Source: an uncultured Pseudomonadota bacterium (GTDB taxonomy: Bacteria > SAR324 > NAC60-12). Taken from it: 6,380 nt of DNA. The stretch covers positions 1-6,380 of the forward strand of contig CAJXNF010000173.1 in the NCBI GenBank assembly GCA_913056375.1, read 5' to 3'. The notes beneath the pieces are model-generated. The model saw only the letters and a program-made list of their open reading frames with translations, was not told where the DNA came from and did not search any database. Shown one piece after another: positions 1-5,319 of the stretch; position 1 is the first letter of the stretch; every line of letters begins with the position of its first letter. The translations under genes and the position numbers were made by a program.

Positions 1-195
1 GACATGCTATCAGCATTTAATTTTTTGAAAGCATTCTTCTTCAGAAGATTAAACCGGCCTCCATCGGCAAATAAACTGCAAGTCTAATTTTTTAAAAATC
101 AACTGTAAAAATCTTCTCCTATCCACAAACTTTCTTTCTTTATCTCAAGATCATTGCATTGACGGTTTCCGTCACAAAACTACTCCGAACAATCA
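1..195. other. Intergenic leader upstream of first coiled-coil gene
   Basis: This stretch is AT-rich with no convincing gene. One forward frame is open from the window edge to a TAA at 85-87 (28 codons), which could be the tail of an upstream gene but is short enough to be chance. The only structured element is an inverted repeat at 160-174. No strong promoter pair is visible, and there is no Shine-Dalgarno sequence just before the ATG at 196. Confidence 0.4.
160..174. promoter_or_regulatory. Inverted repeat TGACGG-TTT-CCGTCA, possible operator
   Basis: Perfect 6-bp arms (160-165 and 169-174) flank a TTT spacer, ending 21 bases before the ATG of the first coiled-coil gene. The position and symmetry suit a dimeric DNA-binding protein, possibly the HTH protein encoded just downstream. 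The left arm also overlaps TTGACG (158-163), which resembles a -35 box, but no good -10 box follows. The operator role is inferred from position and symmetry only. Confidence 0.35.
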
Positions 196-924
196 ATGAA
201 AACCGCGATTGAAGCCGCAAAAAAATTAGGAATTTCTAGCGATGAATTTGAGAGAATCGTCAGGGACTATCGAATCAAGCTCGTTTCCGATGGCAATCAG
301 CAGTTGATCCAAAAAGAAGACTATCAACATCTAAAAGGTTTGTTGAAAAAACAAACCCAAGTAATTTATTCCACTGAAACTAAACATGAAAAAGAGGAAA
401 ATCTTCAAGACGCGCAATCGGCAATTGATCTTGGACAACAGGATTTATTGATCAGTGAATTACGCGATCAGATTGGCTTTCTAAAATCTCAGGTAAAAGC
501 AGAGCGGGCCCAAAATACGGAGTTAATCGAACAAGTCAGTCAGTGGCAAAAACTGATGATGAACTTTCAGAGTGAAAATCTCAAACTCCGACAAGAAATT
601 GAAAAATACAAAAAAAATATTTCGAATAATCTAGTGTCGACCTCAATGTCGGAGGTAAGTGCTGATGAATTGGCCAGTGGTCAATTGTATTCGGGAGAAA
701 AATTAAACGGATTTCACGTAAATGAACAACTGGAGTCCCAACAAACGAATGGTGCACAAGCTATTATTGAGAATTTACTCAGAAAAACTTTCCCTTGGGG
801 AATGCCCTCTCGGCTACCTTCAAATGTGAAGCAGGAATTGTCTAGTCATCTTGCAGAACAGGGACTAGGGATCAGCGACTCTCGGCTGAACTCGATCGTT
901 AGTAGCATTCGCAAAAATTGGTAG
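196..924 (+). CDS. HTH (MerR-like) coiled-coil protein, soluble
   Basis: This is a 242-residue protein of unknown function. Residues 1-50 look like a compact winged-helix/MerR-type DNA-binding domain: a helix with AAKKLGIS, a second basic helix ending near R26, then a DG turn at 32-33 and a β-wing-like segment. Residues about 80-140 are a heptad-rich coiled coil dense in Q, E, K and L. Residues 141-185 are a polar linker. Residues about 187-242 form a distinct C-terminal domain containing FPWGMPSRLP and ending in W. There is no signal peptide or membrane helix. The ATG at 196 is the first start after an in-frame stop at 160-162, and it lacks a visible Shine-Dalgarno. The N-terminal domain aligns without gaps to that of the next gene (1097-1786), so the two are probably paralogous there. 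The layout resembles plasmid KfrA/Par-type and RacA-type DNA-binding coiled-coil proteins, but that is analogy, not an assignment. Confidence 0.8.
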   Translation: MKTAIEAAKKLGISSDEFERIVRDYRIKLVSDGNQQLIQKEDYQHLKGLLKKQTQVIYSTETKHEKEENLQDAQSAIDLGQQDLLISELRDQIGFLKSQVKAERAQNTELIEQVSQWQKLMMNFQSENLKLRQEIEKYKKNISNNLVSTSMSEVSADELASGQLYSGEKLNGFHVNEQLESQQTNGAQAIIENLLRKTFPWGMPSRLPSNVKQELSSHLAEQGLGISDSRLNSIVSSIRKNW

Positions 925-964
925 TTAATCTAATTTTTCCAACTCATCGTCAAAGGAGGGACCG

Positions 965-1001
965 TTAATTCTTTTCCCATGAGAAAAAATTAATGGGAAA
1001 A
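965..1001. repeat. Two overlapping, mutually exclusive inverted repeats
   Basis: TTTTCCCAT (972-980) pairs perfectly with ATGGGAAAA (993-1001) across a 12-base loop. Alternatively TTAATT (965-970) pairs with AATTAA (988-993), extended by the T-run at 972-975 against 983-986 after one mismatch. The two hairpins share bases and cannot form together. Neither is followed by a U-tract on either strand, so it is not a standard rho-independent terminator, although it sits where one for the upstream gene would be expected. Confidence 0.45.
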
Positions 1002-1039
1002 AAAGATGAAATGATTATCATAGCGTCACGTCAGTACCA

Positions 1040-1063
1040 TCACTAATGGATAGTGAATAAAAT
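1040..1063 (+). promoter_or_regulatory. Candidate promoter -10 with overlapping dyad operator
   Basis: TAAAAT at 1058-1063 matches the σ70 -10 consensus at five of six positions. Immediately upstream lies the dyad TCACTA (1040-1045), ATGGA, TAGTGA (1051-1056), which would fall between -35 and -10, a common place for a repressor operator. A second overlapping dyad CCAT (1037-1040) with ATGG (1046-1049) is also present. The -35 position (TACCAT, 1035-1040) is poor. Transcription would start near 1070, giving a leader of about 27 bases to the ATG at 1097. Confidence 0.35.
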
Positions 1064-1086
1064 ACTGCAGGTATGCATCAAACATT

Positions 1087-1090
1087 GGAG
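1087..1090 (+). promoter_or_regulatory. Ribosome binding site GGAG deciding the start at 1097
   Basis: GGAG is followed by six bases and then ATG at 1097. The earlier in-frame ATG at 1073 has no comparable site and would lie almost at the predicted transcript start. This favours 1097 as the true start. Confidence 0.6.
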
Positions 1091-1096
1091 TTAAAG

Positions 1097-1786
1097 ATGA
1101 TTACACTGACCCAACTTACTCAAGATCTACAGATTGGGAAGTCCAAGCTGTATCGTCTGATGAAGGAATTGGAGATCAATCCTCATCAGGATGGTCGACG
1201 AAGACTTCTGGACGAAGAACAATTCCAAAAAATCCAGCAAGCAATTTCCTGCCAAGAAGATTCGACTTCCACTCCAAAAATCCGAAAAGGCAAAGCAGAT
1301 CAAGAGTCAGCTCGACAGATCATTGCTTTGCAAGAGGAGTTATCATCTCTGAAAAAGCAGGTGGAAGTGTTGACCCTGGAAAAGTCGGAATTGTTAAAGA
1401 CTCTGGAGTTGGAGAAGCAGATCTCTCAGCGTACCGAGCAAATGATTGGTACCCTCTCCGCAGATATTCAGACACTTCGAAAGGAAGTGGAGGGATTACT
1501 CCTCCACAATAGTGCGCCAAGTAGGGTCAATGCTGATATTCCAACACCATCCCCTGCCGATCATGTCACGCCTCAGGAAATGGAAGTGATTCAGCAAGGA
1601 TTGAGTGACCCCATTCCCCAGGAGAGTGAAAAAGAAAAAGGAGGATTTGGTATTGGATTGTCTGTAATTGCGGCTTGTGCCTTCTTGTTTTGGTTGGCCA
1701 TCACGAGCGAAGAGGGTAGCCAATGGCTTCCTTCGATGCAGGAAAAGGTAGCCAAAGCACTGCAAATTTCAGAATCCAATCGCTAG
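1097..1786 (+). CDS. HTH coiled-coil protein with C-terminal membrane anchor
   Basis: This is a 229-residue protein of unknown function, started at 1097 rather than the upstream ATG at 1073 because of GGAG at 1087-1090. From that start its first 50 residues align without gaps to the protein at 196-924. About ten identities can be counted by eye: T3, L11, I13, R20, I27, D32, G33, L37, E41 and Q44. Residues 1-50 are therefore a MerR/winged-helix-like DNA-binding domain, with a basic GRRR wing at 33-36. Residues about 68-137 are a coiled coil and 138-181 a proline- and acid-rich linker. One hydrophobic helix spans roughly 185-202 (GIGLSVIAACAFLFWLAI), with lysines before it and acids after it, predicting a cytoplasmic N-terminus and a tail of about 27 residues outside. 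A DNA-binding domain on a coiled-coil stalk tied to the membrane suggests a DNA tether or a membrane-bound regulator. Neither role is shown by the sequence. Confidence 0.8.
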   Translation: MITLTQLTQDLQIGKSKLYRLMKELEINPHQDGRRRLLDEEQFQKIQQAISCQEDSTSTPKIRKGKADQESARQIIALQEELSSLKKQVEVLTLEKSELLKTLELEKQISQRTEQMIGTLSADIQTLRKEVEGLLLHNSAPSRVNADIPTPSPADHVTPQEMEVIQQGLSDPIPQESEKEKGGFGIGLSVIAACAFLFWLAITSEEGSQWLPSMQEKVAKALQISESNR

Positions 1787-1810
1787 ACAACCCGAATTAC
1801 GAGAAATCTG

Positions 1811-1828
1811 AAGAGAAGCGAATCTCTT
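1811..1828. terminator. Weak hairpin between convergent genes
   Basis: AAGAGA (1811-1816) pairs with TCTCTT (1823-1828) around a six-base AGCGAA loop. It lies in the 50-base gap between two genes that converge, where a bidirectional terminator would be expected. The stem is short and AT-rich and only a short T-run follows, so this is a weak candidate. Confidence 0.2.
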
Positions 1829-1836
1829 TGGATGGT

Positions 1837-2241
1837 TCATTGTTGAGGAGTCTTGGGAAACCATTGGTGTTGGTCAAGATCCTTTAGCCACTTGGCTGAA
1901 GAGTCTCCAAAAATGTGTTTTTTGGGAATCAATTCTTCACGCTGCTTCAGAAATCCGGTGCGCAGATTGAACACAGTCTTGTTCAGGTCTGTTGCGTAGA
2001 GGCTGGTTCCACATTCTCCACAGAATGCCTGAATCCTCGGATTTCCACTTTCGGCAATCTTCGTGTATTCCTTGGGATCCCCATCAATTTGGGTACTTTC
2101 CGCCTTGGCTACCACAACAGTTCGAAAAGGACCCCCGCCAAACATCTGACAATCTGTGCAATGACAGGCAGTAGCTGTATTTGGATCTACCTCCGCAGTG
2201 ATTGAAATCTTGCCACAATGGCACTTGCCTTCGATTTTCAT
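1837..2241 (-). CDS. GFA / CENP-V family zinc protein
   Basis: This 134-residue protein has the cysteine pattern of the GFA family (glutathione-dependent formaldehyde-activating enzyme-like, Mss4-like fold). CxC is at 7-9 (CHCG), CxCxxC at 26-31 (CHCTDC), and CxxC at 74-77 (FCGECGT). All seven usual zinc-ligand cysteines are present and the length is normal for a single-domain member. Most family members have no proven substrate; the prototype adds glutathione to formaldehyde. I start it at the ATG at 2241 because AGGA (2250-2253) lies eight bases upstream. A TTG two codons earlier (2247) is also in frame but too close to that site. It is the last gene of a four-gene - strand run, 68 bases after the transporter, and may detoxify or process an aldehyde or thiol adduct arising in that pathway. 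That role is inferred. Confidence 0.88.
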   Translation of the reverse strand: MKIEGKCHCGKISITAEVDPNTATACHCTDCQMFGGGPFRTVVVAKAESTQIDGDPKEYTKIAESGNPRIQAFCGECGTSLYATDLNKTVFNLRTGFLKQREELIPKKHIFGDSSAKWLKDLDQHQWFPKTPQQ

Positions 2242-2309
2242 TCGCAACTTCCTTTCATATTGCTTCTGAATCTGTTCTCAATTCCCAAAAATAAAGCCTA
2301 CGTAATTGC

Positions 2310-3674
2310 TTACCTAGATATTGTCAACATACGCTTTGCTTTGAATGCCCCAACAAAAATGAGTAGGTTCATGAACACAGCAACCCATGCTGAAGTATTG
2401 TAACTTCCAGTTATTTGTTGAGAAATTCCATAAAAAGCTGGACCAATGGCACTGGCAAAAATGACAACCCCCATAAAGAGACCTGAGATGGCGCCAAGGT
2501 GTTTCCGACCATAAAATCTTGGCCAGGTTACCACAGAAAGGCATCCCCATACTCCACCCTGAATGCCATAGCCAATCATCACCAAAACCCTTCCAATTGT
2601 TTCGTGTAAATATAACATTCCGAAACTCCCTAGGCCGAGCGACAACACAAGTACCATCAGCAGATATTTCAGAGGAATGCGATCACTCAACCAACCGGAA
2701 GTAAAATTTGTGATCACACTGATGATTGAAATCGGCAGGAAGATCGAATAGATGGCAGATCGATCCAGGCCCGCTATTTCTCCAATAGAAGCAATGTGAA
2801 AGGTGAATCCTGTGATGATGAGTGAGGAAGACGCCATCCCCAGAGTAAAGATCCAAAAGGTAAAACTCTTACGAACTTCTTCAAGTGGTAGGTCTTTCGC
2901 AGTAGTGTTTTGGGGTGAACCTGGATTGGAATCAATATCCCCCAACTTTTGAGGGGGCGAGCCGTCCATTTCCAATCCACAGTCTTCTGGCTGATCTCTG
3001 AAAAACAACCAACCGAGGAAGGCCGTACCTAAGCCACAGATGATTGCTAAGATCACCATACTGCCAAGGTAACCTTGCTCTAGAATTAGCGTGTTCAAAA
3101 GAAGGGGTGCTGAAGAGAAACCAAAGGAGACAAAGACACCGTTGATGCCTGTCACTAACCCACGTCTGCGGTCAAACCACTTTGACAAGGCAAAGCGACT
3201 AACCATGGTCATCAACCCCTGTCCAAACTGACGTAAGAGTAAGAAGATCAACGAAAGGATGACAAAACTAACTACGAACGGAGAAAGCCAGGATAACTGG
3301 TTCAAAAAAGCTAACAGGCCCTCCGTATTTTTTAGAAGAAAGAGAGCAAATGCCAACCCCAATCCGGCAAAGATGATCATGATCCTTGATCCCCAAAGGT
3401 CCAATAATTTTCCTCCGTATGGAATCAGTAAGCTACTCCCAACAGTACCAAGCATGTAAGCAATGCTCAGATCGAGACGGCTCAAATTTGATACACTGAG
3501 CAAATGCTCCGTAAATACTCCGACTCCAATCGTTTGACCCGGTATACTCGCAAGCATTCCAAAGGTTGCAACTACTAGAATCCACCAGCCATAAAAGAAT
3601 GGAAATTTCTTTGGTTCAAAAGGGAAACTCGGCTTGAACAATCTATTCAAACCCTCCTTTTTCAATAAATTCAT
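2310..3674 (-). CDS. Major facilitator superfamily transporter (OFA/monocarboxylate-like)
   Basis: This is a 454-residue, 12-helix secondary transporter in the inner membrane. FYGWWILVVATFGML (27-41) opens the first helix, typical of the oxalate/formate-antiporter and monocarboxylate-porter branch. A motif-A-like GGKLLDLWGSR sits at 88-97 after helix 2, and a second-half counterpart GWLSDRIPLKY at 327-337. SKWFDRRRGLVTGI (164-177) is the characteristic helix 4-5 signature of this branch. A polar central loop (about 228-270) divides the halves. It probably moves a small organic acid, but the substrate is not readable. The ATG at 3674 has only a weak GAG four bases upstream. A strong AAGGAGGG (3652-3659) inside the coding region sits 10 bases before an in-frame TTG at 3639-3641 (codon 12), so the real start may be there. 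It lies 159 bases after the YjgF-like gene and 68 bases before the GFA gene, all co-oriented. Confidence 0.9.
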   Translation of the reverse strand: MNLLKKEGLNRLFKPSFPFEPKKFPFFYGWWILVVATFGMLASIPGQTIGVGVFTEHLLSVSNLSRLDLSIAYMLGTVGSSLLIPYGGKLLDLWGSRIMIIFAGLGLAFALFLLKNTEGLLAFLNQLSWLSPFVVSFVILSLIFLLLRQFGQGLMTMVSRFALSKWFDRRRGLVTGINGVFVSFGFSSAPLLLNTLILEQGYLGSMVILAIICGLGTAFLGWLFFRDQPEDCGLEMDGSPPQKLGDIDSNPGSPQNTTAKDLPLEEVRKSFTFWIFTLGMASSSLIITGFTFHIASIGEIAGLDRSAIYSIFLPISIISVITNFTSGWLSDRIPLKYLLMVLVLSLGLGSFGMLYLHETIGRVLVMIGYGIQGGVWGCLSVVTWPRFYGRKHLGAISGLFMGVVIFASAIGPAFYGISQQITGSYNTSAWVAVFMNLLIFVGAFKAKRMLTISR

Positions 3675-3833
3675 TCAACTCGTATGTTCAACTCAACCAA
3701 GTAATAAGGCCACCTACTCCATTTCAGCAACAATTTGACCTTCTTGAGGGATCTAGAGAGGTAGTAAAAGTGCTTCCAAAAATTCTATTTGTTGAGTGAA
3801 CAACTGCTCCTCAATGCGAACTCCTATCGCATT
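3675..3833. other. 159-base gap between YjgF-like and transporter genes
   Basis: No gene was found. The gap is long enough for an internal promoter on the - strand, but I see no convincing -35/-10 pair. TTCAACTC is repeated at 3674-3681 and 3687-3694 (13-base period), overlapping the transporter start. No terminator-like hairpin is evident, so read-through from the upstream genes is possible. Confidence 0.4.
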
Positions 3834-4583
3834 TTATAGAAGAACGTTTTCTTCAAAAACCCGACGACAATCCATCTCAAAATCCAAGCCAATCACAGGG
3901 GGTCGGCAATTGTACCAGGTGATGCCGTGCTCAAGGACTTTCCGTTCACTCATTTCTTTGACAAGGACATGATGTGCATCATAAACGGTGTATAACTGAA
4001 CAGCGGTTGTGGAGGACCAACCGCTCTGGAAGAAAGACATTCTGCGTTCCATCTCTCCAAGAACAAATTCTGCTTTTGAGCGGATTCCACTCGCGCTGAT
4101 ATCTCCATGACTGATAGCAACATCCGCATAGTTTCCTTTGCCCTCGGGGGCTTCTCCAGAGCCAGCAATGACAAATGACTGTTCATTGGCTTCGGCTTCC
4201 ACTGTGTAACAAAAAGCGTGAAAGGATGGTGAATCCGGAGCATTGACGGCTGGACAGACATTGGAACGAGCGACAGGATTGTCGTTTCCTTTCATAATCT
4301 GCCAATCCCTGAGGGTATTCGCATAATTCCGATTAAATTCTTCAAAACCAGCCTGGGTAAACTGTCCTGGTGATCTCAGCTCGCACGCACAAAATGATGT
4401 TTTGGGTCTGCCTGCTTGTTGAAGATGAGTCGCAATTCTCTGAAATCCAATCTCCATCGGAACAGGCTGCATAAATCTCACACGAACAATTTGGAAGCCT
4501 GGCAAGGATGATACGCCACCAGAATACTGCATGACCCCTGGGATATATTCGTATCCACCTTTTTTCATTTCTTTAGTTTTCAT
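3834..4583 (-). CDS. Tandem YjgF/RidA-like protein, aminomuconate deaminase-like
   Basis: This is a 249-residue soluble protein. It appears to consist of two YjgF/RidA-like halves, about 33-127 and 136-244. The first has the pattern GFQRIATHLQQAG (46-58), FNRNY (83-87) and VARSNVCPA (104-112). The second has AGSGEAPEG (140-148), SGIRSKAEFVLGEM (165-178), then TVYDAHHV (199-206) and PPVIGLDFEMDCR (228-240). The overall look is that of the CnbZ-type 2-amino-5-chloromuconate deaminases, which remove ammonia from 2-aminomuconate-type intermediates of aromatic breakdown. I recall this resemblance and have not measured it, so the substrate is unproven. The start at 4583 is supported by GAGG at 4590-4593, six bases upstream. 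It lies 71 bases after the AhpD-like gene, probably in one transcript. Confidence 0.65.
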   Translation of the reverse strand: MKTKEMKKGGYEYIPGVMQYSGGVSSLPGFQIVRVRFMQPVPMEIGFQRIATHLQQAGRPKTSFCACELRSPGQFTQAGFEEFNRNYANTLRDWQIMKGNDNPVARSNVCPAVNAPDSPSFHAFCYTVEAEANEQSFVIAGSGEAPEGKGNYADVAISHGDISASGIRSKAEFVLGEMERRMSFFQSGWSSTTAVQLYTVYDAHHVLVKEMSERKVLEHGITWYNCRPPVIGLDFEMDCRRVFEENVLL

Positions 4584-4589
4584 TGATTA

Positions 4590-4593
4590 CCTC
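4590..4593 (-). promoter_or_regulatory. Ribosome binding site GAGG for the YjgF-like gene
   Basis: On the - strand GAGG is followed by six bases and then the ATG at 4583. This is ideal spacing and confirms that start over the next methionine (residue 6). Confidence 0.6.
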
Positions 4594-4654
4594 AAGCTTG
4601 TTGCTGCTGAATTTCAGAGAGACGATTTTTTCACTTGCTCTGAAAAAGTTGACC

Positions 4655-5056
4655 CTAATCTTCTTTGCGAAATTGTGGATCCAGAGGCACCTGATATCCG
4701 TGAACTAAGCGGTTAGTTTCATTGGCCATCCCCACTACCGCCATCAACTCTCCAAACATTTCATCCGTCATGCCTTGTTTTCTTGCTGCCGCAGTGTGGG
4801 AATGAATGCAGTACTCACATCCGTTGCTAGCACTCACCGAGACATAGATCAGTTCCTTGGTCAGTGAATCCAGAGCCCCAGGAGCCATCACCTCCTTCAA
4901 GCTTTCCCAGGTTCGTTTGAGTGTTGTTGGATGATTGGCCAGGCATTTCCAAAAATTATTCACATCAGGAATTTTCCGTAAATTCTTGATATCATCGAAA
5001 ACTTCTTTGACTTCTTTCGATGCCTGTTCGTATTGAATTAAATCAACATGCGCCAT
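4655..5056 (-). CDS. Carboxymuconolactone decarboxylase / AhpD-family protein
   Basis: This is a 133-residue all-helical protein of the CMD/AhpD superfamily. It carries the full AhpD-type active-site signature E-x11-CxxC-x3-H: E68, C80, C83 (CEYC) and H87. In AhpD that set supports a thiol-dependent peroxidase or disulfide relay, whereas true γ-carboxymuconolactone decarboxylases lack the CxxC. A redox or peroxide role is therefore more likely than decarboxylation, although many CxxC members sit in catabolic operons with no proven reaction. The length is typical of the family and there is no signal peptide. It is the first gene of the - strand run and its upstream region is shared with the divergent SDR. 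The Shine-Dalgarno is weak (AGG about eight bases upstream). The product is 71 bases ahead of the YjgF-like gene. Confidence 0.88.
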   Translation of the reverse strand: MAHVDLIQYEQASKEVKEVFDDIKNLRKIPDVNNFWKCLANHPTTLKRTWESLKEVMAPGALDSLTKELIYVSVSASNGCEYCIHSHTAAARKQGMTDEMFGELMAVVGMANETNRLVHGYQVPLDPQFRKED

Positions 5057-5085
5057 TTTCTGTACCTAAACTTATGAAAATTGAG

Positions 5086-5119
5086 GATCAATCCACTTAG
5101 AACCAAGTGATCAATCTAC
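5086..5119. repeat. Direct repeat GATCAATC(C/T)AC with internal dyad
   Basis: GATCAATCCAC (5086-5096) and GATCAATCTAC (5109-5119) match at 10 of 11 positions and are 23 bases apart start to start, about two helical turns. Between and overlapping them is the dyad CACTT (5094-5098), six bases, AAGTG (5105-5109). The block lies 30-63 bases upstream of the AhpD-like start. This is the arrangement expected for a regulator binding the same DNA face twice. The function is inferred. Confidence 0.45.
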
Positions 5120-5182
5120 TGCCTAGATGAACACCCAGTGATAATTTTAGTTGAAGACCAGGATACCCTTTAGAAGCGGATC

Positions 5183-5215
5183 AAAGTCGATTTTTGCGAA
5201 AAAGCCGATAACTTT
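5183..5215. repeat. Imperfect hairpin in the divergent region
   Basis: AAAGT (5183-5187) pairs with ACTTT (5211-5215), CG (5188-5189) with CG (5206-5207) after a three-base bulge, and TTTTT (5191-5195) with AAAAA (5199-5203) around a GCG loop. It is about 12 pairs in all and mostly AT, so stability is modest. No U-tract follows that would make it a terminator. Confidence 0.25.
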
Positions 5216-5268
5216 CATCGTGGAATTTTTGGTTGAACATCTTGCATCTTAGGAAAGCTTCCAGTCTG

Positions 5269-5298
5269 TTGATTGTCACTTCAATAACCAAATTTAAA
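5269..5298 (+). promoter_or_regulatory. Candidate promoter for the SDR gene
   Basis: TTGATT (5269-5274) matches four of six -35 positions. After an 18-base spacer, TTTAAA (5293-5298) matches four of six -10 positions. Transcription would begin near 5305, giving a very short leader that still includes GGAGA at 5311-5315. The matches are moderate in an AT-rich stretch, so chance is possible. Confidence 0.3.
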
Positions 5299-5310
5299 CC
5301 AAAAGATTCT

Positions 5311-5315
5311 GGAGA
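5311..5315 (+). promoter_or_regulatory. Ribosome binding site GGAGA for the SDR
   Basis: GGAG (5311-5314) stands five bases before the ATG at 5320. It fixes that ATG as the start over the in-frame ATG at codon 11. Confidence 0.65.
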
Positions 5316-5319
5316 GAAA

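Larger units (their letters stand above)
925..1096. other. Intergenic region between the two coiled-coil genes
   Basis: No gene is visible in these 172 bases. A strong Shine-Dalgarno-like AAAGGAGGG at 952-960 has no usable start nearby: the ATG at 979 gives only four codons. The region contains overlapping inverted repeats at 965-1001 and a second dyad at 1040-1056 next to a TAAAAT box. This suggests that the second gene has its own regulated promoter. Confidence 0.5.
5057..5319. promoter_or_regulatory. Divergent control region between AhpD-like gene and SDR
   Basis: No gene is supported in these 263 bases, which separate two divergently transcribed genes and should hold both promoters. They contain an 11-bp imperfect direct repeat with a dyad between its copies (5086-5119), an imperfect hairpin (5183-5215), and a candidate promoter for the SDR (5269-5298). 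No clear σ70 promoter could be assigned to the AhpD-like gene. Confidence 0.5.

Noticed and set aside
1..87. Open frame from the window edge to a TAA, possible tail of an upstream gene
   Set aside because: It is only 28 codons with no recognisable domain; an open run this short is expected by chance at an edge.
952..981. AAAGGAGGG followed by ATG as a small gene
   Set aside because: The ATG at 979 is about 18 bases away and its frame ends after four codons.
993..1007. A-rich tail after the 972-1001 hairpin as a terminator
   Set aside because: A rho-independent terminator needs a T-run after the stem on the transcribed strand; here the tail is A on the + strand, and the opposite strand also lacks a T-run after the stem.
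1073..1096. Earlier ATG of the second coiled-coil gene, adding eight residues
   Set aside because: It has no Shine-Dalgarno and lies almost at the predicted transcript start; the added residues break the gap-free alignment with the first gene, and GGAG serves the ATG at 1097.
1320..1765. Several - strand open frames inside the second coiled-coil gene
   Set aside because: They are antisense to a clear coding region, with low-complexity translations and no start signals; they are shadows.
2242..2247. TTG start two codons upstream of the GFA gene start
   Set aside because: AGGA lies only two bases from the TTG but eight from the ATG at 2241, so the ATG is preferred.
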